From the NCBI GenBank assembly GCA_046497505.1, contig JAWOFN010000099.1:1-37579 (forward strand): a stretch of DNA of 37,579 nucleotides, in the 5' to 3' direction. Below, piece by piece: positions 24,508-33,235 of this stretch. The notes under the pieces were generated by a model. It searched no databases and was not told where the DNA came from. It was given only the letters and a program-made list of their open reading frames with translations. A program made the position numbers and the translations under genes. The stretch comes from JAWOFN01 sp046497505 [NCBI: bacterium] (GTDB taxonomy: Bacteria; Blakebacterota; Blakebacteria; Blakebacterales). Positions within the stretch are counted from its first letter, which is position 1. The number at the start of each line of letters is the position of its first letter.

Positions 24508-26421
24508 ATGGGAAAGATCATCGGAATCGACCTGGGGACCACCAACTCGGTGGTGGCCGTCATGGAGGGCGGAGAGCCCACCGTCATCACCAACGCCGAG
24601 GGGAACCGTACCACACCCAGCGTGGTGGCTTTCACCAAGAGCGGTGAGCGTCTGGTGGGTCAGGCGGCCAAGCGCCAGGCCATCACCAACCCCGACAACA
24701 CGGTCTCCAGCATCAAGCGCTTCATGGGCCGGAACTACGGCGAGGTGGGGACCGAGCGTGAAGAGGTCCCCTATGAGGTGATCAAGGGCTCGGGCGGGGA
24801 CGTCCGGGTCAAGGCGGGCGGCAAGGAGTACAGTCCCCCCGAGATCTCGGCCATGGTCCTCCAGAAGATGAAGCGCACCGCCGAGGACTACCTGGGGGAG
24901 GAGGTCACCGAGGCGGTGATCACCGTCCCCGCCTATTTCAACGATGCCCAGCGGCAGGCCACCAAGGATGCCGGTGAGATCGCGGGTCTCACGGTCAAGC
25001 GGATCATCAACGAACCCACCGCTGCCTCCCTCGCCTATGGGCTGGACAAGAAGAACGACGAGAAGATCGCGGTCTACGACCTGGGCGGAGGCACCTTCGA
25101 CATCTCCATCCTGGAGCTGGGCGAGGGGGTCTTCGAGGTGAAGTCCACGAGCGGCGACACCCATCTGGGCGGTGACGACTTCGACCAGCGCGTCATGGAG
25201 TGGATCGCCGATGAGTTCAAGAAGAACGAGGGGATCGACCTCCGGAAGGACCCCATGGCCCTCCAGCGCCTCAAGGAGGCGGCGGAGAAGGCCAAGATGG
25301 AGCTCTCCACCGCCATGGAGACGGAGGTCAACCTCCCCTTCATCACAGCCACCGACGAGGGACCGAAGCACCTGGACCTCAAGCTCACCCGGGCGAGGTT
25401 CGAGTCCCTGGTGGATGACCTCATCGAGCGCACCGTCCAGCCGTGCAGGGATGCTCTGAGCGATGCCGGTCTCACCGCGGAGGACATCGACGAGATCATC
25501 CTGGTGGGCGGTTCCACCCGGATCCCCAAGGTCCAGGAGACGGTGAAGGGGATCTTCGGGAAGGACCCCCACAAGGGTGTGAACCCGGACGAGGTCGTGG
25601 CCGTGGGTGCCGCCATCCAGGGGGGTGTGCTGGGCGGTGAGGTCAAGGACGTGCTGCTCCTGGACGTCACTCCCCTCTCCCTGGGCATCGAGACACTGGG
25701 CGGTGTGATGACCAAGCTCATCGAGCGGAACACCACGATCCCCACCAAGAAGTCGGAGATCTTCTCCACCGCCTCGGACAACCAGACCACGGTGGATATC
25801 CACGTGCTCCAGGGCGAGCGGGAGATGGCGGTGGACAACAAGACCATCGGCCGCTTCCAGCTCACCGGGATCCCGCCGGCACCCCGGGGCGTGCCCCAGA
25901 TCGAGGTGACCTTCGACATCGACGCGGACGGCATCATGCATGTCTCCGCGAAGGACAAGGCCACCGACAAGGAGCAGAGCATCAAGATCGAGGCCTCCAG
26001 CGGTCTCTCCCGGGATGAGATCGACCGCATGGTGGAGGACGCCGAGACCCACCGCGACGAGGACAAGAAGAAGAGGGAGCGGATCGAGACCCGCAACCGT
26101 GCCGAACAGCTCGTCTACCAGACCGAGAAGCAGCTCGAAGAGGACGGCGAGAAGCTCTCCGCTGATGTCCGCGGCGAGGTGGAAGAGGCGAAGAAGACCC
26201 TGGAGAAGACCCTCGAGGGGGAGGATGCCGACGCCATCAAGCGGGACAGTGAGGCACTGGAGCAGGCCTGGCACAAGGCAGCCCAGGAGCTCTATCAGCA
26301 GGCCCAGGCGGAGCAGGAGGCAGCCGAGGGGCAGCAGGCGGAGTCGGACGGCGAGACCGAAGGCGACCAGGAAGAGGCGGTGGACGCGGACTACGAGGTC
26401 GTCGACGAGGACGAGAAGTAG
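24508..26421 (+). CDS. dnaK: Chaperone protein DnaK (Hsp70)
   Basis: 637 aa, the normal DnaK length. The ATPase domain (1 to about 385) has phosphate-1 [32 protein letters not shown], phosphate-2 [16 protein letters not shown] and the adenosine motif [11 protein letters not shown]. The interdomain linker ([19 protein letters not shown]) and substrate-binding domain are complete. The C-terminal tail ends in an acidic [13 protein letters not shown], close to the usual E/D-x-V-D motif for co-chaperone contact. GAGG precedes the ATG. grpE, dnaJ and hrcA are not adjacent, so this may be a separately placed dnaK or one of several copies. No CIRCE element precedes it. Two hairpins follow the gene. 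Confidence 0.97.
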   Translation: MGKIIGIDLGTTNSVVAVMEGGEPTVITNAEGNRTTPSVVAFTKSGERLVGQAAKRQAITNPDNTVSSIKRFMGRNYGEVGTEREEVPYEVIKGSGGDVRVKAGGKEYSPPEISAMVLQKMKRTAEDYLGEEVTEAVITVPAYFNDAQRQATKDAGEIAGLTVKRIINEPTAASLAYGLDKKNDEKIAVYDLGGGTFDISILELGEGVFEVKSTSGDTHLGGDDFDQRVMEWIADEFKKNEGIDLRKDPMALQRLKEAAEKAKMELSTAMETEVNLPFITATDEGPKHLDLKLTRARFESLVDDLIERTVQPCRDALSDAGLTAEDIDEIILVGGSTRIPKVQETVKGIFGKDPHKGVNPDEVVAVGAAIQGGVLGGEVKDVLLLDVTPLSLGIETLGGVMTKLIERNTTIPTKKSEIFSTASDNQTTVDIHVLQGEREMAVDNKTIGRFQLTGIPPAPRGVPQIEVTFDIDADGIMHVSAKDKATDKEQSIKIEASSGLSRDEIDRMVEDAETHRDEDKKKRERIETRNRAEQLVYQTEKQLEEDGEKLSADVRGEVEEAKKTLEKTLEGEDADAIKRDSEALEQAWHKAAQELYQQAQAEQEAAEGQQAESDGETEGDQEEAVDADYEVVDEDEK

Positions 26422-26456
26422 ACGGGATTCCATTGGCGCGACGCGGGGAATCCCGT
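26422..26456 (+). terminator. Stem-loop immediately after dnaK
   Basis: ACGGGATTCC pairs perfectly with GGAATCCCGT (10 bp) around a 15-nt loop, starting on the base after the dnaK stop. No T-run follows directly (a TTTTT lies about 12 nt on), so it may act as an mRNA-stabilising 3' hairpin or a weak terminator. Confidence 0.4.
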
Positions 26457-26521
26457 ACATTAGTGGACCTTTTTGGCTGACCCTCCTGCCGGATCCCCCA
26501 GCGGCGGGAAGGGCGGCGGGT

Positions 26522-26552
26522 CCGTCCCCACGGTGAGAGGGGGACGGTTTTT
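26522..26552 (+). terminator. Intrinsic terminator between dnaK and the DksA-like gene
   Basis: CCGTCCCC and GGGGACGG form an 8-bp stem with a 10-nt loop, followed at once by TTTTT. It ends only 25 nt before the next ATG, so it could act as an attenuator controlling read-through into the DksA-like gene as well as a terminator for dnaK. Confidence 0.7.
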
Positions 26553-26577
26553 CGGGGTCCAGCGTGAAAGGTCTGGT

Positions 26578-27030
26578 ATGAACAAGAAAGAACGAGAGCG
26601 CTTCACCCGGCTCATCCTGGAAGAACGCCAGCGCAAGCTCGACGCGCTGGGAAGGCACCAGGGCGACCTGGAGGAGATCAAGGGGACCCGCTCAGCGGAG
26701 TACGAGGAGGAGGTCACCCTCTCCGACGACAAGGAGTACCTCTCCAAGCTCATCGAGGCCCAGAGCCGCGGCCTGGAGGACATCAACCGGGCCCTGGAGA
26801 GGATCCTGGAAGGTACATACGGGCAGTGCGTTCGCTGCGGCGGGGACATCGGGAAAGAGCGGCTCGAGGCCCTCCCCACCGTGGAACTCTGCCTGGAGTG
26901 CAAGCGGGACGAGGAGGAGTCGGGCCAGGGGAGCGGGCCGAGCAGGCAGGATCGGGTGGCACGCATCAACCTCCCCGGAGAAGAGGAGAGCGACCAGGAG
27001 GAACTGGCCATGAACAGCGACGACGAGTAG
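26578..27030 (+). CDS. DksA/TraR-type zinc-finger transcription factor
   Basis: 150-aa protein of the DksA/TraR/YteA family, which binds in the RNA polymerase secondary channel and alters promoter kinetics, often together with ppGpp. It has an N-terminal helical part (MNKKERERFTRLILEERQRK), a coiled coil with the acidic tip region EEEVTLSDDKEY, and a complete C4 zinc finger (Cys84, Cys87, Cys105, Cys108) in GQCVRCGGDIGKERLEALP and the following segment. The C-terminal tail is acidic. The ATG at 26578 follows AAAGG at normal spacing; reading from further upstream would run through the terminator hairpin. Flanked by terminators, it is probably its own unit, placed between dnaK and clpB in a stress-gene setting. 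Confidence 0.88.
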   Translation: MNKKERERFTRLILEERQRKLDALGRHQGDLEEIKGTRSAEYEEEVTLSDDKEYLSKLIEAQSRGLEDINRALERILEGTYGQCVRCGGDIGKERLEALPTVELCLECKRDEEESGQGSGPSRQDRVARINLPGEEESDQEELAMNSDDE

Positions 27031-27057
27031 TCGCTGCAGAGGGCCCGTCCGATCCGG

Positions 27058-27097
27058 CGCCTCCGGGGATCCGCTCTCCGGGGGCGTCGTTCTTTTT
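27058..27097 (+). terminator. Intrinsic terminator after the DksA-like gene
   Basis: CGCCTCCGG pairs with CCGGGGGCG (9 bp, one G-U) around an 11-nt loop, followed by TCGTTCTTTTT. It lies 27 nt after the stop. clpB then starts only 48 nt further on, so clpB either has a very compact promoter here or depends on read-through. Confidence 0.75.
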
Positions 27098-27144
27098 GGC
27101 CCCATGGGTTCCGACGTAGAGGAAAGGAGGGGGATCGACAGGCG

Positions 27145-29730
27145 ATGAGGCAGGATCGATTCACCACACGGGCGGCTCACGCCCTGGAACAGGCAGGAGA
27201 AGAGGCGAGGCGCAGGAGGGCGCCGGCACTGGACCCCGTCCACCTGCTCGCAGCCCTCCTCGATGACGAGGAGGGTCTGACCACCCACCTGCTGGAGCGG
27301 GCCGGGGCCGACCCCCGGGCGGTGGTCAGCCGGGTCGGGCGGAAGCTGGAGCGAGCACCGGCCCAGGAGGCCAGCTCTCCGCAGCAGCTGCTCCCCTCCC
27401 CCGCACTCCAGGAGGTGCTGACCGCGGCCGGGGAGGAATCGAGGCGCCTGGAGGACGAATACATCTCCCAGGAACATCTGCTCCTCGGACTGCTGGAGGC
27501 GAGAGACGGGACGGGGGAACTGCTCGGGGACTCCGGCCTCGACCGGGAAGTCCTCCTGGAGGCCCTCGAAGAGGTCCGGGCAGGCCGGTCGGTACGGGAC
27601 CAGGAGGCGGAGAGCGGGTTCCGCGCGCTGGAACGCTTCACACGGGACCTCACCGATCTGGCGGACCGGGGGAAGCTCGACCCGGTCATCGGCCGGGAGG
27701 AGGAGATCCGGAGGGTCATCAAGGTGCTCTCCCGGCGGACCAAGAACAACCCGGTGCTCCTGGGGGAGCCGGGGGTGGGCAAGACCGCCATAGCCGAGGG
27801 ACTGGCCCAGAAGATCGCACGGGGGGACGTGCCGGAGAGCCTGAAGGAGAAGCGGGTGCTGGCCCTGGACATGGGTTCCCTCCTGGCCGGCGCCAAGTTC
27901 CGGGGGGAGTTCGAGGAGCGTCTGAAAGGGGTGCTGCAGGAGATCGAGGCATCGGGCGGAGAGATCATCCTGTTCATCGACGAGATGCACACCCTGGTGG
28001 GGGCCGGGGCAGCCGAAGGGGCGGTGGATGCCTCCAACATGCTCAAGCCCGCGCTGGCGCGCGGGGACCTCAGGGCCCTGGGAGCCACGACGCTGGATGA
28101 GTACCGGGAGCGGGTGGAGAAGGACCCGGCCCTGGAGCGGCGCTTCGCCCCCGTCTACGTGCACGAGCCCACCGTGGAGGAGACGGTCTCCATCCTCCGG
28201 GGCCTGAAGGAGCGGTACGAGGTCTACCACGGCATCCGCATCCGGGACGAGGCCCTGGCCGCCGCCGCGCGTCTGAGCGACCGCTACATCCAGGACCGGT
28301 TCCTCCCCGACAAGGCCATCGACCTCATCGACGAGGCGGCGGCCCAGCTCCGCATCGAGGTGGACTCCATGCCCGCCGAACTGGACGAGCTGGAGAAGCG
28401 GATCCTGCAGCTCGAGGTGGAGAAGAACGCCCTGCTCAAAGAGGAGGAGAGCGCGGAGCGCCTCGAACCGGTGGAAGAGGGACTGGCCCGTCTCCGGGAG
28501 GAACGGAACGCCCTGAAGGCGCGCTGGACGCGTGAGCGGGAGATCATGGACAGGATCCAGCGGATCCAGGCCCGGCTGGAGGCCCTCACCGCCGAGCAGG
28601 AGCGGGCCGAGCGGGAGGGGCACCTGGACCGGGCGGCGGAACTGCGGTTCGGGGAGATCCCCTCCCTGCGCGAGGAGCTGGAAGAGGCCAACCAGCGCCT
28701 GCACGAGGTGCAGGAGGACCAGCGGCTGGTCAAGGAGGAGGTGGACGCCGAGGACATAGCGGGGATCGTATCGAGCTGGACCGGGATCCCCGTCTCCCGT
28801 CTCATGGAAGGGGAGATGGAGAAGCTGCTCCACCTGGAGGAGCGTATCCACACGCGGGTCGTGGGCCAGGACGAGGCGGTACGGGCGGTGTCGGATGCGG
28901 TGCGGAGGGCCCGTTCAGGACTGGCGGACGAGAACCGTCCCTCCGGCTCGTTCCTCTTCCTGGGTCCCACCGGGGTGGGGAAGACGGAACTGGCACGGAC
29001 CCTGGCCCAGGTGCTCTTCGACGACGAGGGCAGCCTGCTCAGGCTGGACATGTCGGAATACATGGAGAAGCACGCGGTGGCCCGGCTCATCGGAGCGCCT
29101 CCCGGCTACATAGGCTACGAGGAGGGGGGACAGCTCACCGAAGCGGTGCGGCGCCGCCCCTACCAGGTGGTACTGCTGGACGAGATCGAGAAGGCGCATC
29201 CCGACACGTTCAACATCCTGCTGCAGGTCCTGGAGGACGGGCGGCTCACCGACGGGCACGGCCGGACCGTGGACTTCAGGAACACCCTCCTGATCATGAC
29301 GAGCAACGTCGCCAGCCCGACGATCCTCTCCTGGGAGGGAGACATCGACGAGGAACTGGAGGAGCGGGTATGGCAGGAGCTGATGCAGACCTTCCGGCCG
29401 GAGTTCCTCAACCGGCTGGACGAGACGATCATCTTCAGCAGGCTGACCCGCGAAGAGCTGGAGGAGATCGTCGAGCTGCAGGCCGGACGGGTGGCAGGAC
29501 GACTGGAGGATTCCGCGGGCATCGACCTGGAGATGGGAGCGGAGGCCCGTTCGTGGCTGGTGGAGAGGGGCTATGACCCGCAGTTCGGGGCCCGGCCCCT
29601 CAAGCGCCTCATCCAGCGGCATATCGAGAACCCCCTGGCGAAGGAGCTGCTGGCCCGGCGCTTCACCGAGGGAGACCGGGTCCGGGTGGGAGTGGGCGAG
29701 GATGGGGAACTCCGGATGCAGAAGGTCTGA
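27145..29730 (+). CDS. clpB: ATP-dependent disaggregase ClpB (Hsp100)
   Basis: 861-aa AAA+ unfoldase that, with DnaK, extracts polypeptides from aggregates. In order: Clp N-domain (1 to about 145), first AAA+ module with Walker A GEPGVGKT (207-214) and Walker B LFIDE (276-280), a coiled-coil M domain (about 410-525), and second AAA+ module with Walker A GPTGVGKT (607-614), Walker [10 protein letters not shown] and the pore-loop [14 protein letters not shown]. The long M domain and lack of a ClpP-binding IGF-type loop identify ClpB rather than ClpA/ClpC. AAGGAGG lies 14 nt before the ATG, slightly far. Clustering with dnaK and hsp20 fits the known disaggregation partnership. Confidence 0.95.
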   Translation: MRQDRFTTRAAHALEQAGEEARRRRAPALDPVHLLAALLDDEEGLTTHLLERAGADPRAVVSRVGRKLERAPAQEASSPQQLLPSPALQEVLTAAGEESRRLEDEYISQEHLLLGLLEARDGTGELLGDSGLDREVLLEALEEVRAGRSVRDQEAESGFRALERFTRDLTDLADRGKLDPVIGREEEIRRVIKVLSRRTKNNPVLLGEPGVGKTAIAEGLAQKIARGDVPESLKEKRVLALDMGSLLAGAKFRGEFEERLKGVLQEIEASGGEIILFIDEMHTLVGAGAAEGAVDASNMLKPALARGDLRALGATTLDEYRERVEKDPALERRFAPVYVHEPTVEETVSILRGLKERYEVYHGIRIRDEALAAAARLSDRYIQDRFLPDKAIDLIDEAAAQLRIEVDSMPAELDELEKRILQLEVEKNALLKEEESAERLEPVEEGLARLREERNALKARWTREREIMDRIQRIQARLEALTAEQERAEREGHLDRAAELRFGEIPSLREELEEANQRLHEVQEDQRLVKEEVDAEDIAGIVSSWTGIPVSRLMEGEMEKLLHLEERIHTRVVGQDEAVRAVSDAVRRARSGLADENRPSGSFLFLGPTGVGKTELARTLAQVLFDDEGSLLRLDMSEYMEKHAVARLIGAPPGYIGYEEGGQLTEAVRRRPYQVVLLDEIEKAHPDTFNILLQVLEDGRLTDGHGRTVDFRNTLLIMTSNVASPTILSWEGDIDEELEERVWQELMQTFRPEFLNRLDETIIFSRLTREELEEIVELQAGRVAGRLEDSAGIDLEMGAEARSWLVERGYDPQFGARPLKRLIQRHIENPLAKELLARRFTEGDRVRVGVGEDGELRMQKV

Positions 29731-29748
29731 GCGGTCTCTAGACCGGCT
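29730..29748. terminator. Palindrome shared by the convergent clpB and phosphoesterase ends
   Basis: CGGTC-TCTA-GACCG (29732-29745), extendable to AGC/GCT with one bulge, spans the 7-bp gap and the phosphoesterase stop codon. It could work as a short bidirectional terminator; neither side has a strong T-run. Confidence 0.4.
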
Positions 29749-30400
29749 CCGCTTCCACCGAACCGCCTGAGACCCGGATACGCACCCCTCGGCCCTCCTT
29801 GGCCATCCCGCCGTTGACGAGGGGCGTACCCCCCAGGTCGTCCCGGCCCCGGGCCTCGTGGATGTGCCCGCAGACCACCAGGTCCGGCTGTTCCCGCAGG
29901 ATGAACTCCCTTAACCCTTCCACCCCCACGTGGTCCCCGTCCCGTGTGCGGTCGCAGGCGGTGTCCCGTGGGGGCGCGTGGGAAAGGACGATGCGTACCT
30001 CCGCCTCACGGATCTCCTCCCAGCCGCGGGCAAGGGCCCGGGCGAGTTCCTCGTCGGAGTATTCCAGGGGCGTGTCGAAGGGGGTGGCGTTGGATCCGGA
30101 GACCCCGCAGACGCCCACCCCGCCGGCCAGCATCCGTCCCCGTCCATGGATCGAGACACCCAGCTCCCGGAGATGTTCCTCGATGGCCCGGGAGTCGCAG
30201 TTGCCCGCGACGGCCAGAAGAGTGTCGCAATATCGCGACATCTGGTCCAGGAGTGCCTCCGCGTCTTCCGGGGTGCCGAACTGAGTGAGGTCCCCGCACA
30301 CCAGGATCGCGTCGGCCGAGGAGGCAGCATCCTCCAGCGGGGCGGTCCACCGGATGCTCCCGTGGAGGTCCCCGAGGGAGAGCAGGTTCACTTCAGCCAC
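29738..30400 (-). CDS. Calcineurin-like metallophosphoesterase
   Basis: 220-aa cytoplasmic metal-dependent phosphoesterase of the YfcE/MPP class. All five metal-site motifs are present: D-L-H (11-13), GDLTQ (36-40), GNCD (66-69), a SHAPP histidine (141) and CGHIHEA (177-183). The substrate could be a small phosphodiester or a phosphorylated molecule; sequence does not say. The start is taken as the GTG at 30400, which overlaps the PIN toxin stop by 13 nt. A GTG three codons later, giving a 4-nt GTGA overlap, is equally plausible. It is therefore co-translated with the toxin-antitoxin pair, an unusual third gene for such a module. Confidence 0.85.
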   Translation of the reverse strand: MAEVNLLSLGDLHGSIRWTAPLEDAASSADAILVCGDLTQFGTPEDAEALLDQMSRYCDTLLAVAGNCDSRAIEEHLRELGVSIHGRGRMLAGGVGVCGVSGSNATPFDTPLEYSDEELARALARGWEEIREAEVRIVLSHAPPRDTACDRTRDGDHVGVEGLREFILREQPDLVVCGHIHEARGRDDLGGTPLVNGGMAKEGRGVRIRVSGGSVEAEPV

Positions 30401-30810
30401 AGGATCTGCACCGCCTCTCCCATCTTGCGGAACAGCTCGTCACCGGTGATGACCGGGCAGGCCCGGCTGTCGGCGAGGGAAGCCGCGAAGCAGAGACCGT
30501 TGGGCACCCGGAACTTCTCACGGAAGCGGCTGGCCCGCTGCACCAGGTTCATGTCCATGTTCACGATCTCGATGGGGAGCTGGTCCAGGACATGGGTGAC
30601 CTCCTGGGCACGCCGCTCCCCCTTGGCCCTGAGGATGCTGTAATAGACCTCGCCCCAGTTCACGATGGTCATGAACATCTCCGCGTTCCCCTGGTCCGCC
30701 ATGGAGAGGGCACTGGCCACGAAATCGGATCCGGGTTCCCCTTCCAGGTAGGTCAGCAGGGCGTGGCTGTCGATGACCAGGCTGCGGCCGTTCTCGATCC
30801 TCTTCGCCAT
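30388..30810 (-). CDS. PIN-domain protein, toxin of an AbrB/PIN (VapBC-like) pair
   Basis: 140-aa PIN-domain protein, a family of metal-dependent ribonucleases. Asp14 (LVIDSHALLTYLEGE), Glu54 (NWGEVYY) and Asp124 (VITGDELF) fill three of the four usual acidic positions. At the third conserved position, normally xDAFxAAxA, the sequence reads NGLCFAASLA, so the aspartate is missing. It may have reduced activity or use Asn104 or a nearby residue instead. The start codon follows the antitoxin stop directly (TAGATG), and the stop overlaps the phosphoesterase gene. Confidence 0.85.
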   Translation of the reverse strand: MAKRIENGRSLVIDSHALLTYLEGEPGSDFVASALSMADQGNAEMFMTIVNWGEVYYSILRAKGERRAQEVTHVLDQLPIEIVNMDMNLVQRASRFREKFRVPNGLCFAASLADSRACPVITGDELFRKMGEAVQILWLK

Positions 30811-31038
30811 CTATCGGCCCTCCTCGCTGCGCTCACGCTGGAGTTCGGCCAGGGAAGAGGGACCTCCCCTGAAGAGCCCGCGGGCGTCCTGGACGGCGTT
30901 CTGAAGGACGGGTCGGAGGATGATCTCCCCATCCCCGTCGATCACGTTCACCCGGGTCCCCTTGTCGATCCCGTACTTCCTGCGGAGCTTTGCCGGAATG
31001 ACGATCTGTCCCTTGGTCGATGTTCGCACGATCGGCAT
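30811..31038 (-). CDS. AbrB/SpoVT-type antitoxin (VapB-like)
   Basis: 75-aa protein with a swapped-hairpin AbrB DNA-binding domain at 1-45 (VRTSTKGQIVIPAKLRRKYG, then GTRVNVIDGDGEIILRP). A C-terminal tail would wrap the PIN toxin. The ATG at 31038 follows GGAG by 8 nt and gives a normal antitoxin. The frame stays open upstream to 31179, but that stretch is an AT-richer promoter region. Such antitoxins autoregulate with their toxin; three GTAAGA repeats upstream are candidate binding sites. Confidence 0.88.
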   Translation of the reverse strand: MPIVRTSTKGQIVIPAKLRRKYGIDKGTRVNVIDGDGEIILRPVLQNAVQDARGLFRGGPSSLAELQRERSEEGR

Positions 31039-31099
31039 ATGCAGCGCTCCAGAGACGGGAACAGGACGAATACGCGTCGGGCATCGAACGATATCGAAG

Positions 31100-31178
31100 G
31101 TAAGACATGATACCGACAAATAGGGGCGATCCAGGGTGAGCAATCGATAGTAAGATGGAAATATCAGGAAGTAAGACA
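31100..31178. repeat. Three GTAAGA direct repeats upstream of the toxin-antitoxin genes
   Basis: GTAAGACA (31100-31107), GTAAGAT (31150-31156) and GTAAGACA (31171-31178) lie 50 and 21 bp apart in an unusually AT-rich stretch. This belongs to the 316-bp gap 31039-31354, which otherwise holds a small hairpin, GGGGAT-AAG-ATCCCC (31261-31275), and nothing I recognise as a gene. The repeats may be AbrB-type operator sites. Confidence 0.4.
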
Positions 31179-31354
31179 AAATCGGGCTGAGTTGTACCCG
31201 GCCTCTTGTGCCTCAATTTCGGCATGACCCCAAGATATGCGAGGAGCTTGGAGGCCGAGGGGGGATAAGATCCCCTGTTCCCCGGTAAGGACAGTTACTA
31301 TATCGTACTTCCGGGCGGCAGCGGGCGGGTGCGGGGAGAGGGTGCCCCGGGGTG

Positions 31355-33010
31355 TCATTCTGACAGGGAAGAGGACGCTTCGGCCCGCCGGTTCTCCTCC
31401 CCGGCTCCCATGCCCCCCTTCAGGGAGCGGTGGGCCAGGAAGGCCAGGACCACGGCCAGGACGAAGAGCCAGAAGCTGAGGAAGGAGAGCAGGTACTTGC
31501 CCCCCAGGAGGTTGTCGTAGGTGAACTGGATGAGGGCGCTGAGGGTCACCACGAACATGAAGTACATGGGGAGGCGGGCGAAGAGGGCCCGGCGGCCGGT
31601 GTGGGCGAGCCAGACGCTGGCGGCGAGCAGGGCCAGGGCGGCCAGCAGCTGGTTGGCGCTCCCGAAGATGGGCCAGATGGCCTGCCACTGACCCGAGAGG
31701 GCGAGTCCGCCGCCCGCGGCCACCACCACCGCGGTGCCCACCCAGCGGTTCTGGCTCCAGGAGGGAGCGGAGCCCTCCCCCTCCCCACGCTGGAAGAACT
31801 CGGCGAAGGCGTACCGCCCCAGGCGGGTGCAGGTGTCCAGGCTGGTGAGGGCGAAGGCGGAGACGGCCAGTGCGGCGAAGGAGGTACCTACCCGGGCGGG
31901 CAGGCCCACGACGGACATGAAGCTCCCCACGCCCTCACTGAAGAGGGTCACCGGGCCCACCTCGGTGAGACGGGCGGCATGGACGGACTGCGTCAGGACC
32001 CCCACGGTGAGGAGGGCGATCACCGCCAGCAGACCCTCGATGAGCATGCCCCCGTAGCTGACCACCCGGGCATCCCGCTCGTTGTCCAGCTGCTTGGCGG
32101 TGGTCCCGCTCGCCACCAGGCTGTGGAAGCCGGAGATCGCCCCGCAGGCCACGGTGACGAAGAGGACGGGGAAGATGGGGCCCAGCTCGGAGGTGAGGCC
32201 GGTGAACGCGGGCATCTGGATCGACGGCCGCGCGGCCACGATGCCCACGAAGGCGCCCAGCAGCACGGCATAGAGCAGGAACGAGTTCAGGTAGTCCCTG
32301 GGCTGGAGGAGGGCCCAGACCGGGGTGACGGAGGCGAAGAAGATGTAGGCGATGAGGAACCAGGTCCAAAAGGCCTCGCTCAGCTGCAGCGGCCAGCGGA
32401 CCCCGATCCACACGCTGCCGAAGAGGAGCACCACCCCAGCGACGGTGGCCGGCCCCAGGGGAAACCGGAAGCGGTAGAGGGCCTGACCGAAGAGCACGGC
32501 CAGCAGGAGGAAGAGCACCGAGGCGGTTGCGGACTCGGGGACGCTGGCGAAGGTGGCGGCCACGATGTTGGTGAAGACCGCGACGATCAGGACGAGGGTG
32601 GAGATGCTGAAGATGAGGAAGAGGGCCTTGCCGCTGAGTCCCACATGCTCTTCGATGATCTCACCGATCGAGCGGCCCCTGTGGCGGAGGCTGGCCACCA
32701 GGCTGGACATGTCGTGGGCGCCCCCCACGAAGATCGAACCCAGCACCACCCAGAGGAAGACCGGGACCCAGCCGAAGACCGCGGCGGTCACGGGCCCGAT
32801 GATGGGACTGGCCCCGGCGATGGAGGCGAAATGATGGCCCAGCAGGACGGGCGCTTTGGCGGGGACGTAGTCCACCCCGTCCGCCATGGTGTGGGCCGGG
32901 GTGTCCCGCTCGGGGTCGATGCCCAGCCGCCTGGCGAGGAAGGCCCCATAGAAGACGTAGGCGATGATGAGCGCCGCGACGGCGAGGATCAGCAGCAGTG
33001 CCGCGTTCAT
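31355..33010 (-). CDS. CstA-family carbon-starvation / peptide or pyruvate transporter (short form)
   Basis: 551-aa inner-membrane protein with about 14-16 hydrophobic segments. The N-terminal CstA core is well conserved: YVPAKAPVLLGHHFASIAGA, SPIIGPVTAAVFGWVP, GAHDMSSLVASLRHRGRSIG, GEIIEEHVG. FHSLVASGTTAKQLDNE, the later GTSFAALAVSAFALTSLDT and FGSANQLLAALALL are also present. E. coli CstA is about 700 aa; this shorter form lacks the C-terminal extension but is complete at both ends. Family members import peptides or pyruvate when carbon is short. I used the ATG at 33010 behind GGAGGAAGAG; the frame upstream to 33571 is a shadow. A plausible promoter lies at 33088-33117. Confidence 0.9.
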   Translation of the reverse strand: MNAALLLILAVAALIIAYVFYGAFLARRLGIDPERDTPAHTMADGVDYVPAKAPVLLGHHFASIAGASPIIGPVTAAVFGWVPVFLWVVLGSIFVGGAHDMSSLVASLRHRGRSIGEIIEEHVGLSGKALFLIFSISTLVLIVAVFTNIVAATFASVPESATASVLFLLLAVLFGQALYRFRFPLGPATVAGVVLLFGSVWIGVRWPLQLSEAFWTWFLIAYIFFASVTPVWALLQPRDYLNSFLLYAVLLGAFVGIVAARPSIQMPAFTGLTSELGPIFPVLFVTVACGAISGFHSLVASGTTAKQLDNERDARVVSYGGMLIEGLLAVIALLTVGVLTQSVHAARLTEVGPVTLFSEGVGSFMSVVGLPARVGTSFAALAVSAFALTSLDTCTRLGRYAFAEFFQRGEGEGSAPSWSQNRWVGTAVVVAAGGGLALSGQWQAIWPIFGSANQLLAALALLAASVWLAHTGRRALFARLPMYFMFVVTLSALIQFTYDNLLGGKYLLSFLSFWLFVLAVVLAFLAHRSLKGGMGAGEENRRAEASSSLSE

Positions 33011-33087
33011 GGGCTCTCTTCCTCCCCCGGGTCTGCACGGGATAGGCAGGGATCCGGGACCTCGGGATCCGGGGCCCCGATGGCTCC

Positions 33088-33117
33088 AGCGTAGGTCGGG
33101 CCCCCTCGGGGTGTCAA
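33088..33117 (-). promoter_or_regulatory. Candidate promoter for cstA
   Basis: On the minus strand a perfect TTGACA (33117-33112) is followed after 18 nt by TACGCT (33093-33088). The -35 is consensus, the -10 weak. The predicted start is near 33081, about 70 nt before the ATG. It lies back to back with the zinc-ribbon gene promoter. Confidence 0.45.
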
Positions 33118-33120
33118 GGT

Positions 33121-33136
33121 GGGGGGTTGACCCCCC
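33121..33136. promoter_or_regulatory. Inverted repeat overlapping the zinc-ribbon gene -35 box
   Basis: GGGGGGT-TG-ACCCCCC is a perfect 7-bp dyad that contains most of the TTGACC -35 box. It sits between the two divergent promoters, starting 4 bp from the cstA -35. A protein bound here could control both directions. Confidence 0.35.
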
Positions 33137-33155
33137 CGGAGGGCTCTCGTATACT
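33127..33155 (+). promoter_or_regulatory. Sigma70-type promoter for the zinc-ribbon / ybbR / tsaD unit
   Basis: TTGACC (33127-33132) and TATACT (33150-33155) are separated by exactly 17 nt, an excellent sigma70 match (5/6 and 5/6). The predicted start is near 33162, giving a 74-nt leader. Confidence 0.7.
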
Positions 33156-33171
33156 CGGGCCCTCTTACCGG

Positions 33172-33190
33172 CCCGGCGCCGGGCGCCGGG
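33172..33190. repeat. Perfect 19-bp GC palindrome in the 5' leader
   Basis: CCCGGCGCC and GGCGCCGGG are perfect 9-nt arms around a single central G, about 10 nt after the predicted transcript start. In RNA it can fold as a 7-bp all-GC stem with a 5-nt loop; in DNA it is a possible operator. It lies upstream of the ribosome-binding site of the zinc-ribbon gene. Confidence 0.5.
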
Positions 33191-33235
33191 GTCGATGGTG
33201 TGGACGAATGCGAGGATGGGAGGTAGGCACACCGA

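Noticed and set aside
27100-27105. CCCCAT as a sigma32 -10 element for clpB
   Set aside because: No CTTGAA-like -35 at 13-17 nt; the upstream DNA is the DksA-like gene terminator.
31039-31179. N-terminal extension of the AbrB-type antitoxin
   Set aside because: The ATG at 31038 has its own GGAG and gives a normal 75-aa antitoxin; the upstream stretch is AT-rich and carries the GTAAGA repeats.
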